Position numbers and translations under genes: made by a program. Below the pieces are notes generated by a model. The model ran no database searches. It saw nothing but the letters and a program-made list of their open reading frames with translations, and was not told the origin of the DNA. Shown here one piece after another: positions 35,933-47,768 of a stretch of 64,000 nucleotides of DNA. The first letter of the stretch is position 1; each line of letters starts with the position of its first letter. The DNA lies in assembly GCA_014529385.2 (NCBI GenBank), contig CM043945.1, forward strand, positions 99,729,963-99,793,962, written 5' to 3'. The stretch comes from Adiantum capillus-veneris (taxonomy: Eukaryota > Streptophyta > Polypodiopsida > Polypodiales > Pteridaceae).

Positions 35933-38871
35933 GATGGACTTCAAATCTGGGGAGAAAGTACATATGATACTTGAAAATGAAATCGTTGGTATTGGTTGTG
36001 TGTGTAGAACAGATCCAGATTCCACTTGTGGTGGTACAAAGATAGGGCTGGGAAATGTCTCCATACTAGTGGAGGAATGCTTGAAGGATGTGGTCCTACC
36101 TTTTCCTACAATGGATACTTCATCTCTCCAAGGCTCATTATGGAGTGTTGTTCGATGGTCAAAGCTTCTTTTGAAATCTTTTGTATTAAATGGTAACTTA
36201 ATTGATCCACACAAAAGCTACAATGGTGATGAAGAACATGATCATTCTGATCCTCTAGTTACAGATGCAATACCTATGACAAGCCCAGAATTTGAAGCAA
36301 TGATTCGAGAGTCTTGGAGAAATCAGAGGGTCCTTTTAAAAGATGACACAATGATGCAAACCATGAATGAAGGGACCATCTTATATGTATTTCCACATGA
36401 TTATGTCAACTTTCAGGAACTTGGTCCTGATTGTGTGGGTGTGGGTATTGAAAGAGAAAATGCAAGCATTGATGATGTGGTTGAAGTGGGTAGCATCACT
36501 TTGCTAAAGTGGCCCATCAAGCAGACAACAATGTTGAATGGGAGCCCATTACAACGCTTTGTTCCTGTTGATGGCATGCATGCTACATATGAGGATGTAT
36601 CCAACGATGGCAATGTTGGAAAAAAACTTGATGGGAGTAATGTTGTCCAGTTGTCAAGGAAGAGACGATACACTTTCATGAACAGGACTCAAAAATCAAA
36701 AGAAGCACCAGCTTCGACTTTTTACCTTTCAAACAAATCAATTCAAAGGGTATCATGCATTGATTGTTGTGCACAAAAATGCTGCCAATTTGTAGATCGT
36801 GATATGGTGACAAGGTTACGACAACAATTTTGGGGAGAGTCTCAAAAATCACGCACTAATTATGTTTATGATGTTCTTTCTATATGTTATCAGAAAGATG
36901 AGAAGTCACGATACCAATTCAGGCTAAATGGCTCTATTGTTTGTTGTAGAGCATGGTATGAGCTACATGGAATACCAAAGACATCATTTTATCGATACAA
37001 GGAGAACTTTGAAAATGGTGTGTGCCAATATGTACATGGGAACACATGTACATTGAGAAGGGGACTTCAACATACTAGTTTAGCAAGAGCACTACTAAAT
37101 GAGTTTGTGGAAAACAACTCTGAGAAGATGCCACATAGAAGTAGAACACTGCTAGATGGCTCAAGAGAGACTCAATTGGTGATTCCATCAACATACAAAC
37201 AAGTGGATATTTTATGTGAAATCAACACGACACTTGACCAAATGGGCTATGAGAAGAAGCTATCCCAATCTTCTTTTGGTAGAATTTGGAACAAAGAGTA
37301 CCCACATGTCACTTTAACAAAGACGAGTGAGTTCTCTAAGTGCAATATTTGTAGCTCAATCAAGGCAAGGTTAGAAGCTAAACCTTCTCTTGAAGAGAGA
37401 GCTTACAATTGGCTCAATTGCTAATTGTTTACATAACCTCGAGAGGATAGATAAGCATCCTCTTGGTGATCTAGTAACAAATGGACTTCCAAGGAGCAAT
37501 ATTTCACTACTACATGCTTTGACCTCAAGGGATGCTTTGGACTACCATAACTTGAGTGATGGAAAAGAGCCCATTGTGCAGTCGTCAGAAATTGCAGAAG
37601 AGGAATTGGGGTCAACATTTCGCAGATTGCCAGAGAACTTGTTGCTACAATTGGATAATTGTGCAGGAGAAAACAAAAATCGATACTTATTTGCCTATTT
37701 GTCAATGCTTGTTGCAAGGGGTGTTTTCAAAACCATCGAGCTGGGATTTTTAATGGTTGGGCATACACATGAGGACATAGACGCCATGTTTAGTAGGTTT
37801 TCAGAGAAGTTGAGAGTTACACAAACCTATACTTTGCCACATTTGATGGATACATTACGAAACAGCTCATCTTCATCTCCAGCTCCATTTTTTCTCACAA
37901 AGATCCCCGATTTCAAGAAATATTGTGATGGCTATCTTTGTGATGGACAAGACATACTTGTTGGACATTCCAAACCGCTTCAGTTCAGGTTCTTTATGCA
38001 GGATGAGACACCAATGATGCAATATAAGGCACATGTAGGTGTATCAAGTTGGAGTGGAAGTATTCGCCTTTGGAAAACAGACACAGAAGGCAAGCCAATG
38101 TTACCACATGGAGATCCACCTCTAGTACAAATGGCGCAGTATGTCAAGGCCCACGAAGAAGTCATTTTGGGGCTAAAGAACTATATAAAATTTTGGAAAA
38201 ATTTAGGGAATGGTTCAAGTATTCCGCGATATTATAGACCCGTGATAGATTATTGGAGTAAGGTAATTGAAGAGATTGGAAAAGCAATCATATCAGAGGG
38301 AGTCTTGTATGAAATGTTTTGGCCAAAAACTCAAGAATATTCTCACCTACAAAGCACTACAATGAATTTGCAACAAGGAGCAGAAAGATTCCTAGGCCTT
38401 GAAGAGTTGAACGATCATTTTTGTGGGCCTCAACGAGATAGGCCAAGGGAAGAGTTTGACCCTATGTCTGATGTGCACCAAGGTGACTTTCTTATGCTTG
38501 TTCCGAGTGACACAGAAATCTATCCAGTGTGGCTTGCAATGGCTTTATCTGACATTGATAATGAGCCTACATCACCAAACTACAGAAAACTCTTGATTCA
38601 ATATTGGGCACCTTGCGCGAGAGAAAGTGGGATGACAGATACTCAAGCTTACAGTAATTGTTGGAAGGGTTATTGGGATGTCAACTATAAGGACCTACAA
38701 GTGTGGGAAACTATAGATGCAATTGTTTGGTCCTGGAGACCCAACAAAGAAGGACCATTTTCTAGAATAAAGATTCCAAAAAGACATGCTCTAAAAGCCA
38801 AAGAAGGCCTCACTCGTGCACATCAGCCACACTTGGATCAAAGTTCAGATATGGTATCAAATGTGGAGTAG
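35933..38871 (+). pseudogene. DUF7869-like (transposase-like) protein gene with internal break
   Basis: The exon begins right after an acceptor (TTTTTACTTACAG) with ATG at 35,934. Residues 1-85 (MILENEIVGIGC, CGGTKIGLGN, VVRWSKLLL) resemble the DUF8039-type domain found beside plant transposases; a related segment follows at 150-200. A cysteine cluster (CIDCCAQKCC, about 275-284) and a CNIC pair (about 470-473) look zinc-binding. This frame stops at 37,424. The next frame, open from 37,390 to 38,871, carries LPENLLLQLDNCAGENKNR and MVGHTHEDIDAMFSRFS, the hallmark of DUF7869. I regard DUF7869 as RNase-H-like and possibly transposase-derived. The central part expected between CNIC and LDNC is short and out of frame, so a deletion plus frameshift probably inactivated it. 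Confidence 0.7.
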
Positions 38872-39749
38872 AATTATGTGGAGCTTCTATTGTGACTATA
38901 CTAGTCAATTTGTAAACAAAATCTTTTTTGTATCTTCCTTTGTTTTATGTAATTTATAGTTATTATTCAAATCCATGTGTTGTACATCCTCTTGACTTTT
39001 GGTGTTTATCAACACCACAATCCTATGAGATTTTCACTTTATTTACTAGCCACACACCTCAATTTTTCCCACTTTAAGTGGAAAATTCCCAAATTACATG
39101 AATTCGGTCGATTTGGAGATTCCCATAATGTGAGATTTTTACCAAAATACCTAATATGGTCTTACTTGTATTAGCGCTTTGAGCTACAATTGTACTTGAG
39201 CATCAATGGCAGTATTGTCGGCTATACTTTCTCTCTGTAATCATATTCACTGTAATCTCAAGCATGGTATATATTTCAGTGATACTTACTTCTCGACCAG
39301 TCTTCTGAATCTGAATCTGAATCCAAATCTTATTCCAGTCTATAAGTCTGATTCTTATTTGAGTATCCACATGTCAGTATAGTCTCTGATTTCTGTCTAG
39401 TCTGCTGTCTGAAATCTTCCCACACTAGTAGATGAAATCCTTCAACACACGAATTAGCTGTCTCAAGATATCAGCTCCAATTCCATACTAGTACGGCCGG
39501 CCTCCTTCGGCGGCCTCTCTCTCTTCCCCTCTCCCGCTCACTCATATAAACCGGAACTCATATAAATGCAAAGTCACCTCCAATGTAGAATTTAAAATAC
39601 CTTTACTTATGGCTGAAATTGCATAGTTCTAGCTAGTTTGATATTTTCTTGAAGGAAATTGGGAAAAATTTACACTTAAAAAAAATAAAAAAATCGTGAA
39701 TGTTTTCACTATGGTCCCTTTCCAGGAATGGGTAGGCTAAGGATGGGGT
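38872..39749. other. 3' flank of the DUF7869-like gene
   Basis: AT-rich DNA follows the stop, with no clear second gene. A GC-rich patch (ACGGCCGGCCTCC and GGCGGCC, near 39,493-39,515) followed by CT-rich DNA stands out. The LINE insertion site is at its right end. Confidence 0.4.
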
Positions 39750-40279
39750 TCAACATTTTTTTTTTTTTTGCAAAACTCACAATTGTGAGTGAATTATATT
39801 GAGCAGCCCAAAAAATTACAAGGTTTTGTAATGCTCATGTTAAGACATGACAACATCCAGGGATCATATTTACAACGGCTATTAGGACAGCCACTCCTAC
39901 CACCCCGCCTCCACGTCCTTGATAACCAAGGTCCATACTCTTGTCATTCTGAGATCTTTAATTACCGATGGCCAAGATTTTCCCCCCTCCCAGGTATTCC
40001 ATCTGCTAACAACAAGGCACAAGTAGTCCTAGACCAATCCTCCGAGTGATGCTTGTGCCAGGGTGCCCATATTATCACTTTGCTTTCCTGTATAATTTCT
40101 GCGAAGCTTGCCACCTCAAATCCTCCTTCAAAAACACGGCGGTTCCTTGTTTGCCATACATTACGAAAGAAGAAGTATCTAACGATCTGAGTGCTGACGA
40201 GGAGTACAAGACTTCTTGAGTTTTTACCTCGAAAGCATAGGTCAGTCTTGAAAAACCTAAATTTCCATGTTCTCTGGAC

Positions 40280-40672
40280 CTACTTGTATACTTTCCCTGC
40301 GAGGCCTTTTATAGCTGGGCAGTCCATGAAAAGGTGGGCCAGATCTTCACTAGTCAACTTGCACCCCAAGCACCGATCTGACCCAATCCCTCTCTCCTGA
40401 ACCTTCACCCCCGTCAGTAGAGAACCCCAAATAACCTTCCATAAGAAAACCTTCATGTGTTGTGGAACCTTTGGCTTCCATATGTTCTCCATTACATGCT
40501 CCCACCTTTCCTCCGGCCATTGCTTTTTCCATAGTTTACTAAGGGGGCTAGACCAATTCTTCTTTTGCATCATTGTTTGATAAATGATTTTAGTATGGGG
40601 TTTCCACAAAAGACTGCTTCCAGGCCATTTCCAGGATTTCCAGGCCAACTCCGAGTCACAGATTGGCATCAC
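40280..40672 (-). pseudogene. LINE C-terminal zinc-binding (zf-RVT) segment
   Basis: The translation WKVIWGSLLTGVKVQERGI followed by CLGC, HLFMDCPAIK matches the zinc-binding domain found after reverse transcriptase in plant LINEs (CxxC...HxxxxC). It is separated from the RT part by a frameshift. Confidence 0.8.
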
Positions 40673-40951
40673 TAGAGACAGTGTCCAGTTCTTTCATCAC
40701 TTTGTGGACAAGCAAGACCTCCAAGCTATTGAGTTGGTACTGGGAAATCATAAGGTCAATGGTTTTCCAACTCTTGTTGAAATTGTCCCAGAAGTGCTCA
40801 AGTCAGATCAGACCCTTATTATTCAGCTTCCTTGCTGTCTCAATCCAATATGGAGTTTGTGGCAGATCTACAACTTTGGAGAGCTAGGGGGACCAATGTA
40901 GGATGGAGTTCTTGAAGTATCTAGTTTCTTCCCCCCACTTTAAGACTCCTA

Positions 40952-42385
40952 CTACTCTATTGCATTTCTTACCAATTCTCCTAAGCTGCCCCCCAGTCTT
41001 AAGGTAGACCACGCCGGGGCCAACAGCTTGTCATGAACCTCCACCCCTCTCCACTTTCCTCCCTTCAAGCCAAGTTTAGTTGCTTCTATCATATCTCTGA
41101 TCATGACTGCCCAAACTTGATCCTGTTTAGCCAAGGAAACAACAAATTTGGCGCAACAAGCTTCTGCATGGGTCACATGGTTAAGAATCCCGAGGCCTCC
41201 TTGATTCCCCGGCCGAGCAACCGATTCCCAACTAGCCCATTGCCATGGCCTGGAAGATTTCGTGTTATTTTTCCATAAAAATGTTTTTACTGGTTTTAAG
41301 AACTCTTTCCAGTGACACTTAGCCATCTTGAGAAGCGGGCTAGTGAAGGAAATATAAGGAATCATGAAGTCATTCATCACTTTTATCCGACTTGGGAATG
41401 GGAGAAGAGCATACTCCCACCTACTCATTTTTGTTTTGATTTTTTCAAGCACCCACTCAAATATTTTCTTGTGAGTTACATCCACCCCCAAGGGGGCTCC
41501 CGAATGTCTAAAGATATTTCCTTTTGTGACAATCTCCCCTGACCAGACAGAAGGGTCAAATGAGTTATTTTCTGATAGTGAAATCATCCTTGACTTCTCT
41601 ATATTACATTGGGACCCCGAAGCTACCGAGAACATTTGTACAATCTCTAGAGCTTTTCTAATGACTTGGGGGCACGCCTTCAAGAAGAGGAGAGAATCAT
41701 CTGCAAAAGGTTTTTCCAGGAGTTGTCTATTTCCTGGTAAAACAAGGCCTTGCACCTCCCCGCGTTTAGCACTAGCTTCAAGCGTCGTGATTAGAGGATG
41801 TGATCCTATGGCGAAAAGTAAGGGGGCAAGAGGGCATCCCTGTTTAATAGACCTCTTAACCTCAAAAGAGCCCACAATTATACCGTTAAACAGGATCTCT
41901 GAGTGGCTTCCAACCCCCATTACACGAACCATCCGAAAGAGGCGCAGCCCAAAGCCTAGAGCTTCCATGATGGATTCTATATATGTCCATTTTATTCTGT
42001 CATAGGCCTTGTCCAGGTCCAACTGCAGAAGAATGCACTCCTGCTTTGTGACAGTTGCCTATTCTATGCCTACCATTTCTTCCAAGATGTTATCGTATAT
42101 GGACCTTCCTTTAATGAAGCCATGTTGATGGGGGTATATGATCTTGGATAGTAAGGGGGCTAGTCTGAGGGCCACTGCTTTAGCTATAATTTTGTAGGCC
42201 ACCGACATCATCGTTATAGGGCGCCAATGTTGTAGTTTAGAGCAGCAGATCTGTTTTGGGATGGGCTTGCTAAGCCCTCTCTTCACACTTGTCTCCAATG
42301 ACCCTTCGACCATGGCTTTATTGTCCAAACTTGTGATTGGGACCTTGAGATCATCCCAAAATTCTGCATAGAATTCCACTGTCAT
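40952..42385 (-). pseudogene. LINE reverse transcriptase domain
   Basis: The domain reads in two frames broken near 42,040. Visible motifs are WRPITMMSVAYKIIAKA, HGFIKGRSIYDNI, LDKAYDRIKW, IKQGCPLAPLLFAIG, and the catalytic FADDSLLFL (equivalent to YADD). The order and spacing are those of plant L1-type RT. The polymerase would copy its own RNA at a nicked target. The frameshift prevents function. Confidence 0.9.
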
Positions 42386-42459
42386 CCCATCCCAACCAGT
42401 GGACTTTTAATTGCCAAGGGCTTGCAATGCAAGTGAGCATTTGTCTTCGGAAAACATTA

Positions 42460-42861
42460 GGCAAAATTTGGACTCACAAAGGGGCCCTTTAAGGAGTTTG
42501 ACTTTACCTCTCTCTACCAAAACGGGCGCATGGATAAATTTTTGCAAACAAACTCCAAAGTTGGCGGAGGTTTGACAATTGGAATGAGATTCCTCATATT
42601 TTAGAAGATTATTTTTTTGATTCACTTAGATTCTGACAGAGTTGTCACATCATAGGTGAATCAAAAAAAGAATCTTCTAAAATATGAGGAATCTCATTGC
42701 GTGCTATATATCAGTAGATAGAGCTTGAAGAGGACATTCTAACTGTCAAACCTCCGCCAACTTTGGAGTTTGTTTGCAAAAATTTATTCATGCGCCCGTT
42801 TTGGTAGAGAAAGGTAAAGTGAAAATCCTTAAAGGGCCCCTTTGTGAGTCCAAATTTTGCC
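42460..42861. mobile_element. Fold-back (long inverted repeat) element inside the LINE
   Basis: Two arms are inverted copies: GGCAAAATTTGGACTCACAA opens the left arm and its complement closes the right. The arms run 42,460-42,625 and 42,656-42,861 around a 30-base loop. The right arm carries about 40 extra bases (with GCTATATATCAG). TA flanks both ends, which would suit a Tc1/mariner-like target duplication. However, the outer bases ACAT/ATGT are also inverted, so the true ends are uncertain. Confidence 0.75.
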
Positions 42862-43000
42862 TAATGTGCCCGTTTTAAGTTATTAGCTTCTGAGTGGGGA
42901 ATTTCCTTTTTAAGACTCTAAAGTAAGGTCCTTCTGGCTTCTTCTACTTCTTGGGATTGGGTCTCCGGCTGTCCAATGATTTGACTGAGATAGCTCAGCA

Positions 43001-44150
43001 TCATACTAGCCATTTCATCTTGGTTATGAACTGCTGTCCCTTTCTCATCATCGAGCGAGCGGACGTGACCCGGCTCTTCTTGCTTTTTAGAGCCCTAAAA
43101 AAATGAGCTTGATTGGAGGCTTCCGATTGCAAATATATCTCCCTAGAGAGAAGTATAGACTTTTTGATATCTTCTAACTGCTCATTAACGAGGTTCGATT
43201 TGGCTTCAAGCCATCGTTTGTGTTCGACCTCAGTAGCATGCCCATTGGCTTTTATAGTGGTAAGCAATTGCACCTCCATTGAAAGATGCAACAGGTGATC
43301 CTCCCTTGCTTTCTTGATTCATGGGCCCGAGGTTTTGATTGCTTTCTGGATGCTTCGAGAAAAGAGGTCCCACGCATTGTGTTTGTTGAGGTTGACATAT
43401 TTTTTTAGCTTATCCAGTGCTTTCTTGGCTAGATTCCTGAAAAGAGGGTCTTTGAATAGGTGTGCCCTTGTTACCAACAATTTTTTTTAACCTCTTAGGG
43501 CTTGCTCCTCCTCTTTATTCTTCTTAAATTGAATGTGCAAAGGAATGTGATCCGAGAGGATTGTTGTTGGGACTACCTTCATTTCCATCAGCGTCGGTAT
43601 CTAGTCAGCTTGATGCGAGCAATAGCATCTGTTCAGTCTGGAGGCAGTGCGAGCGTATTGAAGGCTTTTGTAGATGAAACCAAGCGTGCTGTTCCATGGT
43701 CCAACATCCCATAAGTTGACATTGCCCACTTTTCGCACAAAATTTGCCATTTAGACCTTTTTGAGCGAGCCAGTACACTGGAGGATGCTGTTCTATCCCT
43801 GCTCTTTTCTACCATGTTAAAGTCACCAACCAACAACCACTCCCCTTCAATAGGGGTATTTTTGAGATGAATCCATAGTTTGGCTCTATCTTTTGCATTT
43901 CAAGGGCCGTACACATTCAAAATGGTGAGGGGATGCCCTTCCCATCAGATTCTAATCCCTAGGATCCTACCGGATGAGTGGTTAAGAACCAACTTCGGCT
44001 CCAATTCTCTATCCACAATGCTGAGGACGCCACTGAAGGCGTTATTTCCTTCTCCATAGAATACCAGTTTCTTTCCTAGCATCTGATTTCTCTTGCTATG
44101 GGCGTCTAGATGGTGTTCGTGAATGGCCCAAAAATTGATTGTCTTCTCCT
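43001..44150 (-). pseudogene. LINE endonuclease domain (APE-like), broken
   Basis: Pieces in different frames give the apurinic-endonuclease-like domain that nicks the target. An IHEHH segment lies near 44,115, ILNVYGP near 43,915, and LLVGDFNMVEKSRDR near 43,830. A helical linker toward the RT lies at 43,001-43,291. Stops between pieces show decay. Confidence 0.75.
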
Positions 44151-45119
44151 TTTTTATTTCCTCCTAGAAAAGGGTACTCTTCTTCCGGGTTTTCAACCCC
44201 TTTACGTTCCAAGATTGGATAGTTAGAGACTCCATCATTAATACGAGGTTCATTGGGATAGAGGAACAAATTCTTCAGCATCCGAATCATCCCCCCCCCC
44301 CCCCCCCCCCCCTTCTCCTTGGTCTCAAGAGAATCCGGGGGTTCCAAGTTAGAGGATTTCTTTTCTTGCAATGTTGCAAATGGATTGTGCATAGGGATAA
44401 TGAACCCCCCTCCTTTCGAAGGGGTAGAGGATGAATTCGATCCTTTCACCTCCAGTGTTCTGACGACTTGCAGCACTTTGGAATCTCTTTCCACTGCCTT
44501 CACTCTTTTGGCTCTTTTCAGACAAGGGACATGGACGGCCGTCGTCGTTGTTACTGTCATAAATTTGGGGGTAGTAGTGGGAGTAATGATCCTATTAATA
44601 TTTCCTGTACCTTCCGAAGCTCGTTGTATGGGAATCGATTCTTCCACCATCTTTTCCTGCATCTTCGTATCCATTTTCTCACATACCATCCCTCCTTCAT
44701 CCTTCCCTGGATTTGTCCCTTCATTATTGTCTCCCTGCTTCGCCAGCCCTCCCATTGGGGATTCCATTTTATTGGGCCCTGTACTGCCGAAGCTGTAGTA
44801 CCATTAGAATTCAATGGGCAATCCTTGGTGAAGTGACCAAAGTTGTTGCATTTAAAACATGCCCCAAAGTATGTTCCAAAGTTTAGTGGACTGGTAACAA
44901 TCCCAGCTCTGACATTGATAACCATGCTTTTAGGTGGCGTTTTAGATGAATCCGATCCTATACAAACCCTGTTTGAAGTTCTGCCAAACCCTCTCTTACT
45001 AGGTATAAATAAGGGAGTGACCAGTTGGCTAGCAAGCATCCTGAGATTATCCCACAACCAGCTAGGCAATCCCACAAACTCAACCCAAACTGGATGAACC
45101 GCTTGCAGAGATTCAACTG
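44096..45119 (-). pseudogene. LINE ORF1 (Gag-like) with CCHC knuckle, 5' truncated
   Basis: The frame opens at the truncation and gives VHPVWVEFVGLPSWLW (end of a DUF4283-like RNA-binding domain). A CFKCNNFGHFTKDC zinc knuckle follows near 44,850. A shift then leads into a low-complexity part with a glycine run encoded by the C22 tract at 44,291-44,312. ORF1 proteins coat LINE RNA. This copy is frameshifted. Confidence 0.8.
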
Positions 45120-45132
45120 AGTCAACATTTTT

Positions 45133-46155
45133 AAAAAGAGAAAAGGATCAATAGCTACTATTGTTAAGGGGTGGAAGGGGTGAAGAGGTGTTCAAAATAA
45201 ACTTAAGTTTAATGTGATTCCACACACAAATTTTGAGATTTATTTCTAAACTTAAAAGTTGAAGTTGTATGTTCCCTCTATGTTCCTCTTTCAAAAAGGT
45301 ACCATCGATTTTCATGTTTGACCACTATTTTATGTTTTCTATTCTTATGATCAACGAGGTAGCAACATGGGGTACACGCACATGGTCATGTTGTGGCATG
45401 TTTCTAACGTGAATTCAAAATGTTCACCGCAATTTTTATGCCTTTTGCTATATGGAACAAAATGTTACAATGCACATAGTGTCGCCATGGTTATAGTCAT
45501 GACATACCAGCTTACAAGGTGGCAAGCGAGGTCCCGGATGTGCCACTATGGATATTTTATCACATTAAAACATGCCTAATTTAGTTTATAAATTTATATA
45601 TGTCAAGTGCATCGAGATGGCTCACTCGTTTCCCAAAATCTACAATGGCAAATGATTGTTGGTAGTCAATCCTACATAAGTTGACTATCACATTTTCTAG
45701 TAATCTCATTGGTCGTTTGATGCGCCCCTTTGTCAACTTCGATTTCATTCTTCTTTTTCTGATTGTTGGACTACCTCAAGCTTTGTAAACTTCTTTTGTG
45801 GCTATGGAGATGCATGCTTCAATGTCTAGTACCATCATGGTTTTTAATAGTTATATTCCATAGGAAAAGTTGTGTTTCACTCATTCCCTTGCAACAATTT
45901 CCCACTTTGTTCTCAGGAAAAGATTTGGCAAGTTTACTTTGAGATTCTTCTAATCATAACTCTTTGGTTTTTTCCCTCAATAGTCTTCTGATTCCCATTT
46001 TTTCCAAAGGGTTCTGCAAATCTTTCCATAGATGTGGATTGATCTTCAACAATTAGGTGTGACATGATTGTCTGAAGGTTTTCCACATCTAAGATCTGCT
46101 TTTCTTGGATTAGTTTTGTGCTCTTACATACCAAGGATGTTTCTTTGTTCTCTCC
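45133..46155. other. Unassigned sequence between LINE and LTR retrotransposon
   Basis: AT-rich DNA with no gene or satellite core that I can identify. It appears to be the older host DNA into which both retroelements inserted, continuing at 53,215. Confidence 0.4.
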
Positions 46156-46159
46156 CAAT

Positions 46160-46369
46160 GACGGGAGCAAAGCGAACCCCGAACCCCCGACGGCCTCTAA
46201 AACACCGGGGACCGAATGGCGCGCCTCGAGCCTGTCATGGTAAAGCAAACAGGGGGCACCACCTAGCTTCAGCGGCTAGGACGCAAACAACACACCACCA
46301 TAACAAATTTTTCATCCAAGATAGATGGATGCTTGGGAGTAGTGATGAAGAGGAAAGGGAATGAGATTA

Positions 46370-46410
<41 letters not shown>

Positions 46411-46797
46411 GAGAGAGGGAGGGGGTATAGCAGCTTAGTACTTAGGCACCACAAAAGGATGGCGAATCCCCACACCCTTCACACATACACAAGCTCACTC
46501 CAAACACAAGACTAGGTGGCGATTCCGCACACGTGACATGGGCAAAACATTGCAAGAAAACATACTCACAAAACCTCAAGCTTTATTTAGAGAATAGGGT
46601 GATGAAATTGGGAGCATAGGGTAGGGGAATGAGAAGGGAGAGAGTGGTAGAGCACATGGCAGATAGGTGGGAGTTGATGGCGAAGACTCGCACGAGGGTT
46701 ATGGCCATCATCCTTCATTTATTTGCCCTTCATCTTCCATAGCCAAGGGTGTAGAGGTCATGCTCAAGACAAGCATGGTGATTGCGGTGATGGTGAT

Positions 46798-46836
<39 letters not shown>

Positions 46837-47751
46837 ACTAGGCACACACAGTGCATAGTGTGTTCTTTGGTGATGTTGTGTGTGTGTCTTTAGTATGATG
46901 GTGACCCCTATTTATATAGGGGAGGAGGGGGGAGGAATTCTAGAATTTAGAAATGAAGAAATCATTATCTACATAGGCCATGTGACTGTGGGCCCCACTT
47001 GTTTGGCCGTGTGTATAGGTGCCAAAACAGCAGTCTCATGAGAGAGAGACTAAGAGAGAGAGATGGGTTAATGAAAAAAAGTGAGAGGTGACATGGAGAA
47101 TAAAGTAATTACAAGAGGGGAGAGAGGGGAGTGTGTTCATAGGTGAATCTGTGTGCAGATGTGTGTGAACACAAGAAAAATTAGGCAACCAACGGGTGGG
47201 GATGGGTCTGTGGGCACCTTTTTCAGTGAAACTGGGTGTGTGTGAGTGTGGGGAAGGTTATTTAGCTACAAGACAAGAGATATGGAGCCCTTTAGAGAGA
47301 GAGAGGGGTATTTGGGTCATGGGATATGATAGGAGAGAGGAAGGGGGGGTGGGGTATACTATTTTGGAAGATAGGATAAGTTGCATGTGAGTTAGGGTGC
47401 ATTATTGGTGAGTTAGAATGCATTATTGGTGAGAGGTGGGGTAGCTTGAGGGGAGAGAGAAAGGAGAAAGGACAAGGGGAAGAGAGAGGGGGTTGACCTT
47501 TTGAGTGGAGGAGAGGAAAAGGGACACACAGCAGGGCATCAGTGAAGAAAAAGGAGGCAAGGTGGGGATGGACTGCCCCGCAGGCATGAGGTGGCCTATT
47601 TTACCTTTCTCATATATTTACATAATCATAATTTATTTTTTTTCTTACTTTTCCAATTCCTTTTATCACTCCCTCCCTAAGAGGAGGTTTCCATGGGGTG
47701 GGGACGAGAGAAGAGGGGTATGGGAGCTTGGCTTGTGAAAAGCCCCCATCA
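46160..47751 (-). repeat. 3' LTR of the pol-less retrotransposon
   Basis: 1,592 bases. It contains a GA run at about 46,372-46,407 and a GT run at about 46,797-46,834. Compared with the other LTR it has a few substitutions and small indels (for instance GAATGGCGCGCC versus GAATGGGCC) and microsatellite length differences. Confidence 0.9.
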
Positions 47752-47768
47752 TTAGCCCTCCCCTTTTG
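47752..47768 (-). other. Polypurine tract
   Basis: Minus-strand AAAAGGGGAGGGCTAA ends directly at the TG of the 3' LTR. This is the expected primer for plus-strand DNA synthesis and it fixes the element's polarity. Confidence 0.8.

Larger units (their letters stand above)
39756..45121 (-). mobile_element. 5'-truncated L1-like LINE with poly(A) and target duplication
   Basis: A plant L1-type non-LTR retrotransposon on the minus strand, in this order: ORF1 with CCHC knuckle, endonuclease, reverse transcriptase, RT zinc-binding domain, and a 14-base poly(A) tail (T run at 39,756-39,769). TCAACATTTTT flanks it on both sides (39,750-39,760 and 45,122-45,132). Part of that match overlaps the tail, but TCAACA is independent of it. 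The 5' end lies inside the ORF1 DUF4283-like domain, and a stop sits just beyond in that frame, as expected for 5' truncation. Several frameshifts and stops, plus a fold-back insertion, show that it is inactive. Confidence 0.85.

Noticed and set aside
41033-42005. Plus-strand frames opposite the LINE reverse transcriptase
   Set aside because: They mirror the coding strand of the RT domain and have no motifs of their own.
44319-44836. Plus-strand frames opposite LINE ORF1
   Set aside because: Antisense shadows of the Gag-like ORF1.
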